NCBI RefSeq assembly: GCF_000285555.1
Contig: NZ_HE610996.1
Coordinates: 301,052-365,051, forward strand
Source of the DNA: Kurthia massiliensis
GTDB taxonomy: Bacteria; Bacillota; Bacilli; Bacillales_A; Planococcaceae
Direction: 5' to 3'
Length of the DNA stretch: 64,000 nt
Shown here piece after piece: positions 16,603-25,858 of the stretch (within the stretch, counting starts at the first letter, position 1; the number at the start of each line of letters is the position of its first letter). The notes beneath the pieces are model-generated. The model searched no databases. It was not told the origin of the DNA and saw nothing but the letters and a program-made list of their open reading frames with translations. The translations under genes and the position numbers were made by a program.

Positions 16603-17925
16603 TTAGCCTCCACGATTTGCAAGATGAATTAATTGTGCCACCGTATCATTTAACGATACGGGTTCTAAATAACCTTGTTTTAAAAACTCTGTAATAAGGG
16701 GCTCATAAAAGATTGCTTCATCAATTTCTTTTGACGTACCACGTTTATAAGCGCCTATATTAATTAAGTCCTCTGATTTGTTATACGTGAAATAAAGTTC
16801 ACGTAATTTTTCCGCTGCCTTTTTATGTTCGGGATCGGCAATCGCGTTCATTAAACGGCTGACGCTTTTTAACACATTGATCGCCGGATATTGTCCTTTA
16901 TTGGCGAGCGTACGATCAAGTACAATATGTCCGTCCAAAATCCCTCGGACCGTATCGGCAATCGGTTCATTCATATCGTCCCCATCTACTAACACTGTGT
17001 AGAACGCAGTAATCGAACCGTATTCATTTGTACCTGTACGCTCCAATAGACGCGGTAAAATCGCAAATACAGATGGCGTATAACCTTTTTGTGCAGGTGG
17101 CTCTCCCGTTGCTAATCCTACTTCACGTTGTGCCATTGCGACACGTGTTACGGAGTCCATCATTAACATAACGTTTAAACCTTTGTTACGGAAGTACTCT
17201 GCGATAGCTGTCGCTGTGAAAGCCCCTTTAATCCGCATCAATGCAGGTTGATCTGACGTTGCAGCAACGACGATAGAACGTTTTAACCCTTCTGGACCTA
17301 AATCACGCTCAATAAACTCACGTACTTCACGACCACGTTCCCCGATTAATGCAATCACATTTAAGTCGGCCGTCGTATTTCGTGCAATCATACCGAGTAA
17401 CGTCGATTTACCGACACCAGAACCGGCAAAAATACCGATACGTTGACCTTTACCTACTGTTAGTAATCCATCAATTGCTTTCACACCGACTTCTAATGTT
17501 TCATTAATCGGTGGACGGGTAAGAGGATTAGGGGGTTCGCCTTCCGTATCTACTGTAGCGAGCCCTTTCGGTAAAGAAGACCCGTCTAGTGGGTTCCCCA
17601 TCGGGTCTAAAATTTTGCCAATTAACTCAGTGCCCACTTTAATTTCAAGCGGCTTATTCGTACTTTCAACGAGACAGCCAATCGAAATATCGCGAAGTGA
17701 AGTAAATGGCATCAAGACAACCGTTTCATCACGAAACCCAACAACTTCTGCTAAAATTTCTTGATGCCCTGCATGTGCAGAATGTACGTGAATTTTACAT
17801 ACGTCACCAATTGAACTTTCAGGTCCTTGAGACTCTAACATCAAACCGACAACGCGCGTAACGCGGCCGTATTTTTTAAATGTCGGTACTGCTTGCAATT
17901 GTTCTAATAATTCAACAGCCTTCAT
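16603..17925 (-). CDS. fliI: Flagellum-specific export ATPase FliI
   Basis: 440 aa, related to the F1 beta subunit. Walker A is AGSGVGKS (167-174), Walker B lies in LNVMLMMDSVTRVAMAQREV, followed by GEPPAQKGYTPSVF and the LAERTG-like LLERTGTNEYGS. It forms a hexamer with FliH and FliJ in the cytoplasm and energises export of flagellar substrates. It begins 6 nt after fliH and is followed by fliJ. The N-terminal contact region (1-20) is present, so the protein is complete. Confidence 0.98.
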   Translation of the reverse strand: MKAVELLEQLQAVPTFKKYGRVTRVVGLMLESQGPESSIGDVCKIHVHSAHAGHQEILAEVVGFRDETVVLMPFTSLRDISIGCLVESTNKPLEIKVGTELIGKILDPMGNPLDGSSLPKGLATVDTEGEPPNPLTRPPINETLEVGVKAIDGLLTVGKGQRIGIFAGSGVGKSTLLGMIARNTTADLNVIALIGERGREVREFIERDLGPEGLKRSIVVAATSDQPALMRIKGAFTATAIAEYFRNKGLNVMLMMDSVTRVAMAQREVGLATGEPPAQKGYTPSVFAILPRLLERTGTNEYGSITAFYTVLVDGDDMNEPIADTVRGILDGHIVLDRTLANKGQYPAINVLKSVSRLMNAIADPEHKKAAEKLRELYFTYNKSEDLINIGAYKRGTSKEIDEAIFYEPLITEFLKQGYLEPVSLNDTVAQLIHLANRGG

Positions 17926-17931
17926 TTAAAA

Positions 17932-18717
17932 TCACTCCACATTCTCTAAAATTGTGCCTAAATGATAACGTAATTCGTTTAATTGGGCATCCACGCTCGC
18001 CATTAAACGCCCATGATTCGTATCGATGTAACTTTCTGTATCAGACAGCGTATCGTCAATAAAAATCATAAATGGCATGTCTGGCGGAAACATTGCAACG
18101 AGTTCATTGCGATTTTCTGTCAACAATTGATGATTGTTTGCAGAAACATAAATTTTAACAAAATCACTTTCACGTACTTCTTTTAATGCGCGTTCGATAA
18201 TTGGCGTAAAACGACTGCTATCTTCAGACAACGTATCATTTAAAATACGCTCTGCAGAACGAATGGCAAGCTCTAAAATGACACCTTCTTGTCTGTCTAA
18301 ATAAGCGAGGGCATTTTGTTCAGCTTGTGCCATCGTCTCATTCGCCGTTTGAATATCTTGTGACATATTTTCAAGTGCTTTTTGACGACCGTCTTCCATT
18401 CCTTGTGCAAACCCCTCATCATATGCTTGCTGCTGAAGTTGCATCTTTTCCTCTTCCCACGCAAGTTTCGCATCCATTAATGCTTGCTGTTGCGCGTCGC
18501 ATTCTGCTTGAAATGCTGCACGTTCTGCATCGATTTGAGCACGCACTTCTTCAAGCATACGATCTCGTTCTGCGTACACTTGTTCAAGTGAGACGTTCGG
18601 CACGATTTCCTCTTCTTCATTACTAGTCGTTGGAACGATCAATTCTCGAATTTCTATCGTACGAATATTAGATATTTCAGGATCCCCTGGACGATAAATT
18701 CTAGACAATGATGTCAT
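17932..18717 (-). CDS. fliH: Flagellar export ATPase regulator FliH
   Basis: 261 aa from the ATG at 18715-18717 (MTSLSRIYRP). A long acidic/Gln-rich coiled coil (about 50-135, with QQQAYDEGFAQGMEDGRQ) precedes the C-terminal V-ATPase E-like domain (LAIRSAERILNDTLSEDSS). FliH dimers inhibit and dock FliI. The start is uncertain: GGAGG sits too close to this ATG but 11 bases before a TTG three codons on (18706-18708). Either start overlaps fliG. Confidence 0.9.
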   Translation of the reverse strand: MTSLSRIYRPGDPEISNIRTIEIRELIVPTTSNEEEEIVPNVSLEQVYAERDRMLEEVRAQIDAERAAFQAECDAQQQALMDAKLAWEEEKMQLQQQAYDEGFAQGMEDGRQKALENMSQDIQTANETMAQAEQNALAYLDRQEGVILELAIRSAERILNDTLSEDSSRFTPIIERALKEVRESDFVKIYVSANNHQLLTENRNELVAMFPPDMPFMIFIDDTLSDTESYIDTNHGRLMASVDAQLNELRYHLGTILENVE

Positions 18718-19717
18718 CTCCTCCACCACGTGCGATAATGATTTCACCTGCATCTTCTAAACGACGCGTAACGGCAACGATACGTGATTGTGCTTCTTCA
18801 ACGTCACGCAGACGAACAGGACCCATAACTTCCATATCTTCTTTGAACGTTTCGGCCATACGTTGCGACATATTTTTGAATAAAATATCTTTGACTTCTT
18901 CGCTTGATACTTTCATTGAAAGCAGTAAGTCTTCGTTTTCCACATCGCGGATAACACGTTGAATTGAACGATTGTCGAGTGTAACAAGATCTTCGAATAC
19001 AAACATACGCTTTTTGATTTCTTCGGCAAGCTCTGGATCTTGAATTTCGAGCGCATCGAGAATCGTTTTTTCTGTCTGACGGTCTACACCATTCAGTACT
19101 TCAACGACTGCATCTACGCCGCCGGTTTCAGTGTAATCTTGTGTCACAGTAGATGATAATTTACGTTCTAATACAGACTCAATTTCGCTAATTACTTCTG
19201 GTGATGTCGATTCCATCGTTGCGATACGTTTTGCAATATCTGCTTGCACTTCTTGCGGAAGTGAAGACAAGATCGTACCCGCTTGTTGCGGTTCTAAGTA
19301 CGATAAGATTAATGCAATTGTTTGTGGATGCTCATTTTGAATAAAGTTGAAAATTTGTGTTGGGTCTGTACGTCTCGCAAAGTCGAATGGACGAACTTGT
19401 AGCGACGATGTTAAACGATTAATAATTTGTTGTGCTTGTTCATTACCAAGTGCTTTTTCAAGGACAGTTTTCGCATAACCAATACCGCCTTGAGAGATGT
19501 AGTCTTGCGCGAGCGCAATGTTATGAAACTCTTCAATAATTTCTTCTTTTACTTCTGGTTCTACTTTTTTCACGCCTGAAATTTCAAGTGTTAAACGTTC
19601 AATTTCCTCTTCGGATAAATGTTTATACACAGCTGCGGAAACTTCAGGTCCTAATGAGATTAATAGGAGTGCTGCTTTTTGTTTACCAGAAAGCTCTTTA
19701 TCTTTTTTTGCTGCCAA
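18701..19717 (-). CDS. fliG: Flagellar motor switch protein FliG
   Basis: 338 aa, the usual length. The N-terminal domain LSGKQKAALLLISLGPE binds FliF. The middle domain carries the EHPQTIALILSYL motif that binds FliM, and the C-terminal domain has charged torque residues around NRSIQRVIRDVENEDLLLSMK. It forms the rotor ring facing the stator. The start is a TTG (19715-19717) preceded by GGGGGGAA. It follows fliF by 15 nt and overlaps fliH. Confidence 0.98.
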   Translation of the reverse strand: MAAKKDKELSGKQKAALLLISLGPEVSAAVYKHLSEEEIERLTLEISGVKKVEPEVKEEIIEEFHNIALAQDYISQGGIGYAKTVLEKALGNEQAQQIINRLTSSLQVRPFDFARRTDPTQIFNFIQNEHPQTIALILSYLEPQQAGTILSSLPQEVQADIAKRIATMESTSPEVISEIESVLERKLSSTVTQDYTETGGVDAVVEVLNGVDRQTEKTILDALEIQDPELAEEIKKRMFVFEDLVTLDNRSIQRVIRDVENEDLLLSMKVSSEEVKDILFKNMSQRMAETFKEDMEVMGPVRLRDVEEAQSRIVAVTRRLEDAGEIIIARGGGDDIIV

Positions 19718-19732
19718 AGCTTATTCCCCCCA

Positions 19733-21334
19733 TTAGTCTTCTGAAATCCATGTGCGTAATAATTTCGCAAATTCTTCTGGCTTATCTTTTGCCATTTTTT
19801 CTAGTTGTTTACGACGAACAGTAGATTCTGAATCTTGCTCACTCGCAATCTCTTCAACTTCCATTTCTTCATCATCGTAATATTCATCTTCATCATATTC
19901 TTCTGCTTGACGGCGAGAACGAATCATAAAGAATACGAGTAAACCGATTGCTACAACTAAGATCCCACCAATAACCCAAATCCACCAAGGAATTGCTGAA
20001 TCTTTCGCTGCTGTCATATCAGCTTTACCATTTAACTGTTGCACAGAAACTGTTACTTTTTTCTGTACGTCTGCATTTGATAATTCTCCCGCTGAGTTTT
20101 TATCAATAGATGTACGTACGACTGATGCTAACATATCTTGTACTGCTGTTTCTGTATCATTTGATAATGATGATGGATCATCAGCCGTTGGTGGTTCAAT
20201 GACTACTTGAATGCCTAAATCACGTACGCGATATGGGCTTTCTGTAATTTGTTTTTTAATACGATTCACTTCATTATTGACAGTTTCTTCTGTTTTTTCA
20301 TAATCTCCTGAATCACCATTACCGTTTTCTTGATAACTTGTAAAGTTATCAGTTGCATCATCTGCTTCCGCTGTACCTGCTGCAGCTGCTGCAGCGCCAG
20401 AATATGTTTCAGAAATTTTTTGAGCGCTAATTGCGATACCAGCAATATTTTCTTTATCTACTGGCTCAACTAAGTTCTCAGTACGTTTTTCTTGTGTGAA
20501 ATCGATATCTGATGTTACTGTAACAACCGCTTTACCAGCACCCATAATGTTGCTTAATAGTGATTGAACTTGACGTTGTAAATCTTTTTCAATTTGCTTT
20601 TTCACTGCTAATTGGTTCGCGGCACTACCTGAACCGCCGTTTCCAAGTGAGTCTGACGCTAAATCGAAATATTCATTGTATTGGTTTGTAATCACGATAT
20701 TATCTGTGCTTAAATTTGGCACTGATTTTGATACTAAATTATATAATGTTTTAATTTGGTCATCTGAAAACTGTTGACCTGCTGCTGTATCTAACACGAT
20801 AGATGCGCTTGCCGCTTCTGCATCTTCTTTGCTTGAAACAAAGGCGCTTGATTCCGGAATTGATAGCATCACTTTCGCATCATTAATGCCATCCATTTGT
20901 TTTAATAATTTCGCCAATTCACTTTGAACAGATGCAACTTTTAAAACATTGAATTCGTTGTCCGTCATACCAAAGCCCGCGTTCTCAGAGAAGAATGAAT
21001 AATCAATTTCACCTGATTTCGGATAACCTTGTGATGCTAAGCTTACAAGTAAATCATCAGCTTGATCTTCCGGTACTAAAATCGTCGTTCCGCCTTCTCC
21101 AAGTTCATACTTAACGCCTTGTGCATCTAACTGCTCCTTAATTTGTCCGACTTCTGTCGTCGTTAAGTTAGCATACAAAGGTTTATAAGTAACGCGGGTT
21201 GCAAAATATGTAATTATCGCTGCGACGGCTAGTACGATGACGATACTACTAATCAACGCAATTTTTTGCTTTTTCGAACGACTTCCCCAAAATCCAGAGA
21301 ATTTCGTTTTAATGTTATTTAGTCTTTCATTCAT
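19733..21334 (-). CDS. fliF: Flagellar MS-ring protein FliF
   Basis: 533 aa. Membrane helices lie at about 24-45 and 443-468, with a large extracytoplasmic region between that contains ring-building motifs (YKPLYANLTTTEVGQIKEQL; VTSDIDFTQEKRTENLVEP). The cytoplasmic C-terminal tail (KPEEFAKLLRTWISED) binds FliG. FliF polymerises to the MS and S rings that found the basal body. Ala-rich (AAAAAGTAEA) and acidic (DEDEYYDDEEME) stretches lie in loops. Gene order fliE-fliF-fliG is canonical. Confidence 0.98.
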   Translation of the reverse strand: MNERLNNIKTKFSGFWGSRSKKQKIALISSIVIVLAVAAIITYFATRVTYKPLYANLTTTEVGQIKEQLDAQGVKYELGEGGTTILVPEDQADDLLVSLASQGYPKSGEIDYSFFSENAGFGMTDNEFNVLKVASVQSELAKLLKQMDGINDAKVMLSIPESSAFVSSKEDAEAASASIVLDTAAGQQFSDDQIKTLYNLVSKSVPNLSTDNIVITNQYNEYFDLASDSLGNGGSGSAANQLAVKKQIEKDLQRQVQSLLSNIMGAGKAVVTVTSDIDFTQEKRTENLVEPVDKENIAGIAISAQKISETYSGAAAAAAGTAEADDATDNFTSYQENGNGDSGDYEKTEETVNNEVNRIKKQITESPYRVRDLGIQVVIEPPTADDPSSLSNDTETAVQDMLASVVRTSIDKNSAGELSNADVQKKVTVSVQQLNGKADMTAAKDSAIPWWIWVIGGILVVAIGLLVFFMIRSRRQAEEYDEDEYYDDEEMEVEEIASEQDSESTVRRKQLEKMAKDKPEEFAKLLRTWISED

Positions 21335-21383
21335 TTTATGCCTCCGGTTACTTGTAAATGCATCGTAATTAAAAAAAGAAAGC

Positions 21384-21686
21384 TTATACGCTCATACGCA
21401 TAATTTCTTGGTAAGCTTCTACTGCTTTATTACGAACTGATAAAGCCGTATTTAATGTAACGTTTGCTTTTTGTGCAGCAATCATTACGTCTTGTAGCTC
21501 TACATCTTGTCCATTCACTAATTTGTTTGTATAAATATCCGATGTTGCTTGCAACTCACTCACGTTATTAATTGCATCTTTCAACATCGTGCTAAAACTT
21601 GCGTCTGATTTTACATCATTTGTTGATGTTGCTTGTGTTACTGCCGGTGTAACAGGCTGCATCACTGATACTGAAGACACTGCCAT
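21384..21686 (-). CDS. fliE: Flagellar hook-basal body adaptor FliE
   Basis: 100 aa. The family C-terminus is clear: LVNGQDVELQDVMIAAQKAN then LNTALSVRNKAVEAYQEIMRM. FliE links the MS ring/export gate to the proximal rod. Start ATG has AGAGGAG nine bases upstream. It lies 24 nt after flgC and 49 nt before fliF. Confidence 0.96.
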   Translation of the reverse strand: MAVSSVSVMQPVTPAVTQATSTNDVKSDASFSTMLKDAINNVSELQATSDIYTNKLVNGQDVELQDVMIAAQKANVTLNTALSVRNKAVEAYQEIMRMSV

Positions 21687-21710
21687 TTTTTACAACTCCT
21701 CTATGTTGGC

Positions 21711-22175
21711 TTATTTACCAATCTCTAATGCTTTTGATAGCATTGACTTATTTGCGTTGAAAACTGTCACGTTCGCTTCATATGATCTCGTGGCTGAAAT
21801 TAAATTTGTCATTTCTTTTAATGTATCTACATTAGATGTTTTTACATATCCATCTTCATCTGCATCAGGATCTGTTGGATCGTATACTAAATTAAATGGT
21901 GTTTCTTTATCTTCATTAATAGAAGTAACTTTTACACCACGTCCTGTTGACTTATCACTATTACCGATCGCAGCACTTAAATAATTTGAAAATGCTGGAC
22001 CAGATTGTTGTTCAGTTAATGACACCGTTTTACGACGGTACGGTTCCCATTCTCCATCTACTCGTTTTGCACGCGTTGTATCAACGTTTGCTAAGTTAGA
22101 CGAAATGACATCCATACGCAAACGTTGTGCAGTTAATGCACTACCCGTCGTCTCCATACTTCCGAAAATCGACAA
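21711..22175 (-). CDS. flgC: Flagellar basal-body rod protein FlgC
   Basis: 154 aa. The N-terminus SALTAQRLRMDVISSNLANV is the rod signature; the C-terminus has VDTLKEMTNLISATRSYEAN and FNANKSMLSKALEIGK. It builds the proximal rod with FlgB and FliE. The start is TTG (22173-22175) with AAAGGAGG eight bases upstream, and it begins 2 nt after flgB stops. Confidence 0.97.
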   Translation of the reverse strand: MSIFGSMETTGSALTAQRLRMDVISSNLANVDTTRAKRVDGEWEPYRRKTVSLTEQQSGPAFSNYLSAAIGNSDKSTGRGVKVTSINEDKETPFNLVYDPTDPDADEDGYVKTSNVDTLKEMTNLISATRSYEANVTVFNANKSMLSKALEIGK

Positions 22176-22177
22176 AA

Positions 22178-22579
22178 TTAATTTCCTCCTTTAGCTACTG
22201 TTAGTAATGAATTTAATTTACCGTTTACACGATCGATCAACGCGTTATAATAAATTGTATTTTCCGCTAAACTTGCTTGTTCTTTATCCATATCGACACC
22301 GTTACCGTTTTGGCGGTAGCTTAAATTTGAATAGCTATAAACTCCTGGCGTCGCTGCACTTGATGTAAAATTCATATGTTTATCGTCTGTACGATATGCT
22401 TGAAGATTCGCATTTTTTGCTTCTGACAACATTTTTGAAAAACTTACATCTTTTGCTTTATAGTTAGGTGTATCAACATTGGCGATGTTTTGTGCCGTTA
22501 CTTTATTCTTAGTTGTTGCGTACGTTAATCCATATTCTAAATTACTAATGGTTGAATCAAATAAACTCACTTTCTTCAC
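22178..22579 (-). CDS. flgB: Flagellar basal-body rod protein FlgB
   Basis: 133 aa. It carries the rod signature NKVTAQNIANVDTPNYKAKD near the N-terminus and NTIYYNALIDRVNGKLNSL at the end. It is the first gene of the fla/che operon. Two GTG starts are possible: 22577-22579, or three codons later, which has GGGGTG at better spacing. The true protein may be 130 or 133 aa. A roughly 400-bp AT-rich region with no gene lies upstream. Confidence 0.95.
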   Translation of the reverse strand: MKKVSLFDSTISNLEYGLTYATTKNKVTAQNIANVDTPNYKAKDVSFSKMLSEAKNANLQAYRTDDKHMNFTSSAATPGVYSYSNLSYRQNGNGVDMDKEQASLAENTIYYNALIDRVNGKLNSLLTVAKGGN

Positions 22580-22984
22580 CCCACTCCATCTTCCATTGAA
22601 AAATAAGCACTATAATATCAATACGTTAATTGTAATAAATAAGCAACAGTGTGTCTATTCATTACAGAGCTTTTTTAATAGTCCGTATATACTATTTTTC
22701 GATAAATATATTTCACCATACAATGTGATTTTCACTATATCGTACACATTTCGGCAATTTCTTTTACACTATCAGGATAATGAAAAACTGTCATATAGGG
22801 CTTTGGTAGACAATTTAAACATTCCTATAAATGGAAATTAAATAAATATATAGTCCTTTTAAATTATATTTGCTTCTTAATGTAATTTAAGCAATATTTT
22901 TCCTTAAAAATAAGTGAGCACTATTCATTTTGGTACTTTTTTCTGAATTTTCTTATTGCTTTTCCTTTTTTAATTTTTAACCAA
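22580..22984 (-). promoter_or_regulatory. AT-rich intergenic region upstream of the fla/che operon
   Basis: About 405 bp without a credible gene on either strand, between the codY terminator and flgB. By position it must hold the fla/che promoter. I find no strong sigma-A or sigma-D site. The nearest candidates are ATTACA-16-TATAGT just before flgB and a GCCGAAAT with no properly spaced TAAA. The 15-mer at 22937-22951 matches the CodY box at 11 of 15 positions. Purely AT-driven matches are likely here, so these are leads only. Confidence 0.5.
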
Positions 22985-23022
22985 TTAAAAAAGCTGTGCA
23001 AACGCAACGTTTGCACAGCTTT
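22985..23022 (-). terminator. Intrinsic terminator of codY
   Basis: The minus strand reads AAAGCTGTGCAAACG, loop TTG, CGTTTGCACAGCTTT, then a U-run: a perfect 15-bp stem 10 bases after the codY stop. It separates the xerC-hslVU-codY operon from fla/che. Confidence 0.95.
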
Positions 23023-23032
23023 AACTTAATGA

Positions 23033-23812
23033 TTAGCGCATTTTAATTTCTTCTAGAGCAGTTAAGAACTTGTTATTTAATACTTTAATGTAAGTCCCTT
23101 TCATACCTAGAGAGCGTGATTCGATAACACCAGCAGATTCTAATTTACGTAACGCGTTTACGATTACTGAACGTGTAATACCAACGCGGTCTGCGATTTT
23201 AGAAGCAACTAATAAACCTTCAGAACCGTCTAGTTCTTCAAAAATATGTTCGATTGCTTCAAGCTCTGAGTAAGAAAGTGAATTGATTGCCATTTGAACA
23301 ACAGCTTTTGAACGTGCTTCAACTTCAATTTCTTCTGCTTTTTCACGTAAAATTTCCATACCGACTACAGTAGCACCGTATTCAGCTAATACTAAATCTT
23401 CATCTTCGAAAGAAGTACCGATACGACCAAGTACAAGTGTACCTAGACGTTCACCACCACCGATGATTGGTACGATTGTTGTTAAACCTTCTTTAAATGT
23501 TTCTTTGTTTTCAACAGGGAAAACTGTGTGTTCATCGTCAATGCCGATGTTCGCAACTGTTTCTTGGAAATCATATAAGTTTTTCGTATATGTTTCTGGG
23601 AAACGGCGTTCTTCAAACATTTTTTGAATACGTTCGTTTTCGATTTGTTGGTTGATAGTAAGACCAAGTAATTTACCTTTACGGCTTACGATATATACAT
23701 TGCTATCAATTACTTCGCCAAGTGTTTCTGACATTTCTTTGAAGTTTACAGGTTTACCTGCTGAAGCCTGAAGCATTGAGTTAATTTTACGAATTTTTGC
23801 TAATAAATTCAT
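23033..23812 (-). CDS. codY: GTP- and branched-chain-amino-acid-sensing repressor CodY
   Basis: 259 aa, exact family length. An N-terminal GAF domain (about 1-155) binds Ile/Leu/Val. The winged HTH at the C-terminus reads [20 protein letters not shown] and [17 protein letters not shown]. CodY represses stationary-phase and nutrient genes, including fla/che in B. subtilis. It ends the xerC-hslV-hslU-codY operon, but a strong promoter overlaps the end of hslU (23890-23918) and a CodY-box-like site lies in its 5' UTR (23846-23860). Shine-Dalgarno CAGGAGGA is upstream of the ATG. Confidence 0.98.
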   Translation of the reverse strand: MNLLAKIRKINSMLQASAGKPVNFKEMSETLGEVIDSNVYIVSRKGKLLGLTINQQIENERIQKMFEERRFPETYTKNLYDFQETVANIGIDDEHTVFPVENKETFKEGLTTIVPIIGGGERLGTLVLGRIGTSFEDEDLVLAEYGATVVGMEILREKAEEIEVEARSKAVVQMAINSLSYSELEAIEHIFEELDGSEGLLVASKIADRVGITRSVIVNALRKLESAGVIESRSLGMKGTYIKVLNNKFLTALEEIKMR

Positions 23813-23845
23813 TATGAAAGTGTTCCTCCTGATTGAATTGTCCGC

Positions 23846-23860
23846 TATTTACGGAAAATT
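23846..23860 (-). promoter_or_regulatory. CodY-box match in the codY 5' UTR
   Basis: The minus strand reads AATTTTCCGTAAATA, 12 of 15 matches to the CodY consensus AATTTTCWGAAAATT. It lies downstream of the codY promoter -10 (23890-23895) and 34 bases before the ATG, so bound CodY could block elongation. Autoregulation is inferred. Confidence 0.5.
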
Positions 23861-23889
23861 CAAAAGTTTTTCAATTTTTCTACATTTTA

Positions 23890-23918
23890 ATTATAAACTA
23901 TAAAATAAACTCTGACAA
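23890..23918 (-). promoter_or_regulatory. Sigma-A-type promoter of codY
   Basis: -35 TTGTCA (23913-23918) lies in the last codons of hslU; a 17-base spacer leads to a perfect -10 TATAAT (23890-23895). Expected start of RNA is near 23883, giving a 70-base leader. Confidence 0.7.
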
Positions 23919-25289
23919 ATCTTTGTTCTTCACAATATGTCCGAGTTTACCATCTACATATTGAGGTGTGATATCAATATGAGCTGGTGCTATGTCCGAC
24001 GCCTCATACGATAAGTCTTCTAATAGCTTTTCTAAAATCGTATGCAAACGACGTGCACCGATATTATCTGTATTTTGGTTAACGTCCATCGCAATTTCAG
24101 CAAGACGCTCGATTGCATCATCTGTAAATGTGACTTCGATACCTTCTGTTTCAAGCAATGCTGTGTATTGTAATAGTAACGAATGATCTGGCTCTTTTAA
24201 AATGCGCACAAAATCATCTTTCGTTAATTTTTCTAATTCTACACGGATTGGGAAACGGCCTTGAAGTTCTGGAATTAAATCTGATGGTTTCGACATATGG
24301 AAGGCACCTGCTGCGATAAACAGCATAAAATCTGTACGCACTGGACCGTATTTCGTATTGACCGTTGAACCTTCGACAATCGGTAAAATATCGCGTTGGA
24401 CACCTTCACGTGAAACGCCTGGTTGTCCACCACCATTACCTTTTACAGCGATTTTATCAATTTCATCAATAAAAATAATACCCATTTGTTCTGCACGACG
24501 AATCGCTTCTTCAGCAACTTCATCGCTATCGATTAATTTATTCGCTTCTTCAATCGTTAACACACGGCGCGCTTCCTTCACTTGAAGACGGCGTTTTTTC
24601 TTTTTCTTCGGCATCATGTTTGAAATTAAATCGCCCATGCCTGTACCACTCATATCCATGCCCGGCATACCTGGCATCATCATCATGCTCGGTTGTTCTT
24701 CTACTTCGACCGTAACCCATTCTTGCTCTAGTTTTCCTGCAGCAAGATCAGCGGCGATTTGAGAACGTTTCACGCGCACTTGCGTATCCTCTTGTTCTTC
24801 TTCGTCATCATCTTGACCACCGAAAAACATTTCAAAAGGATTTGACATGTTTGGTTGTTTCTTTTTACGCATACTTGGTACGAGTAGCTTCACAATTTGC
24901 TCATTTGCTAACGTTTCTGCTTGTTCTCGTACTTCTTCTTGCTTTTCTTCTTTTACGAGACGGTTTGCAACTTCAACGAGATCTCGAACCATCGATTCAA
25001 CATCGCGTCCTACATAACCGACTTCTGTAAATTTTGTTGCTTCTACTTTTAAAAATGGTGCTTTGACAAGCTTCGCAATACGGCGTGCAATTTCTGTTTT
25101 ACCAACACCAGTTGGTCCAATCATTAAAATATTTTTCGGAATAACTTCCTCGCGCATTTCGTCTGATAAGCGTTGACGACGATAGCGATTGCGTAGTGCG
25201 ACAGCAACTGATTTTTTCGCTTCTGTTTGACCGACAATGTAACGGTTTAAATACTCTGTCATTTGTTTAGGTGTTTGATGTTGTGTCAT
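23898..25289 (-). CDS. hslU: HslU (ClpY) unfoldase ATPase
   Basis: 463 aa AAA+ ATPase. Walker A is GPTGVGKT (58-65), Walker B reads [11 protein letters not shown]. The I-domain carries a Met/Gly-rich loop and KKKKKRR. The C-terminal DLSEFIL inserts into HslV to activate it. HslU hexamers unfold proteins for the HslV protease core in the cytoplasm. It overlaps hslV by four bases (ATGA) and precedes codY, as in Bacillus. Confidence 0.98.
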   Translation of the reverse strand: MTQHQTPKQMTEYLNRYIVGQTEAKKSVAVALRNRYRRQRLSDEMREEVIPKNILMIGPTGVGKTEIARRIAKLVKAPFLKVEATKFTEVGYVGRDVESMVRDLVEVANRLVKEEKQEEVREQAETLANEQIVKLLVPSMRKKKQPNMSNPFEMFFGGQDDDEEEQEDTQVRVKRSQIAADLAAGKLEQEWVTVEVEEQPSMMMMPGMPGMDMSGTGMGDLISNMMPKKKKKRRLQVKEARRVLTIEEANKLIDSDEVAEEAIRRAEQMGIIFIDEIDKIAVKGNGGGQPGVSREGVQRDILPIVEGSTVNTKYGPVRTDFMLFIAAGAFHMSKPSDLIPELQGRFPIRVELEKLTKDDFVRILKEPDHSLLLQYTALLETEGIEVTFTDDAIERLAEIAMDVNQNTDNIGARRLHTILEKLLEDLSYEASDIAPAHIDITPQYVDGKLGHIVKNKDLSEFIL

Positions 25290-25837
25290 GCTTCTAACTC
25301 CTCCACAATGATATTATGATTTGTAAATACACAAATGTCTGAAGCTGTTTCAAGAGATGCTTTTGCAATCTCTTTGGCGTTCATATGTTCACCAGCGTGC
25401 TTTTGAAGGGCACGACCAGCGGCTAATGCATAGTTACCTCCTGAACCGATTGCTAAAATACCATCGTCTGGTTCAATCACTTCGCCAGAACCTGATACGA
25501 GCAATAACGTCTCATGATTCATTACAAGTAAAAGTGCTTCAAGTTTTTGTAACATCTTGTCGCCGCGCCATTGCTTTGCGACTTCGACAGCTGCACGTTG
25601 CAGGTTACCATTATATTCTGTCAATTTACCTTCGAACATTTCAAACAATGTGAAGGCATCAGCTACAGAACCAGCAAACCCTGCTAAAACTTTCCCGTTA
25701 TATAAACGGCGCACCTTTCTCGCTGTATTTTTCATAATTACTGATTGTCCTAAAGTTACTTGACCGTCACCAGCCATCGCACTTTGGCCTTTATGCTGTA
25801 TCGCAAAAATTGTCGTTGCGTGCATTTGCATATCCAC
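25286..25837 (-). CDS. hslV: HslV (ClpQ/CodW) proteasome-like protease subunit
   Basis: 183 aa from the GTG at 25835-25837. The core [20 protein letters not shown], the [16 protein letters not shown] stretch and [14 protein letters not shown] are typical. The mature nucleophile of the E. coli enzyme aligns with the first T of HATTIF. Here the N-terminus reads [11 protein letters not shown], lacking both a Thr directly after Met and the N-terminal Ser known for B. subtilis. Possible starts are GTG 25844-25846, this GTG, ATG 25829-25831 and ATG 25823-25825. This one has GAGG ten bases upstream. Confidence 0.93.
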   Translation of the reverse strand: MDMQMHATTIFAIQHKGQSAMAGDGQVTLGQSVIMKNTARKVRRLYNGKVLAGFAGSVADAFTLFEMFEGKLTEYNGNLQRAAVEVAKQWRGDKMLQKLEALLLVMNHETLLLVSGSGEVIEPDDGILAIGSGGNYALAAGRALQKHAGEHMNAKEIAKASLETASDICVFTNHNIIVEELEA

Positions 25838-25858
25838 AATAGTCACTCCTCTTTATCA

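Noticed and set aside
22580-22984. Sigma-D promoter around GCCGAAAT before flgB
   Set aside because: The only TAAA lies 7 bases upstream instead of 14-16, and the -10 differs from GCCGATAT.
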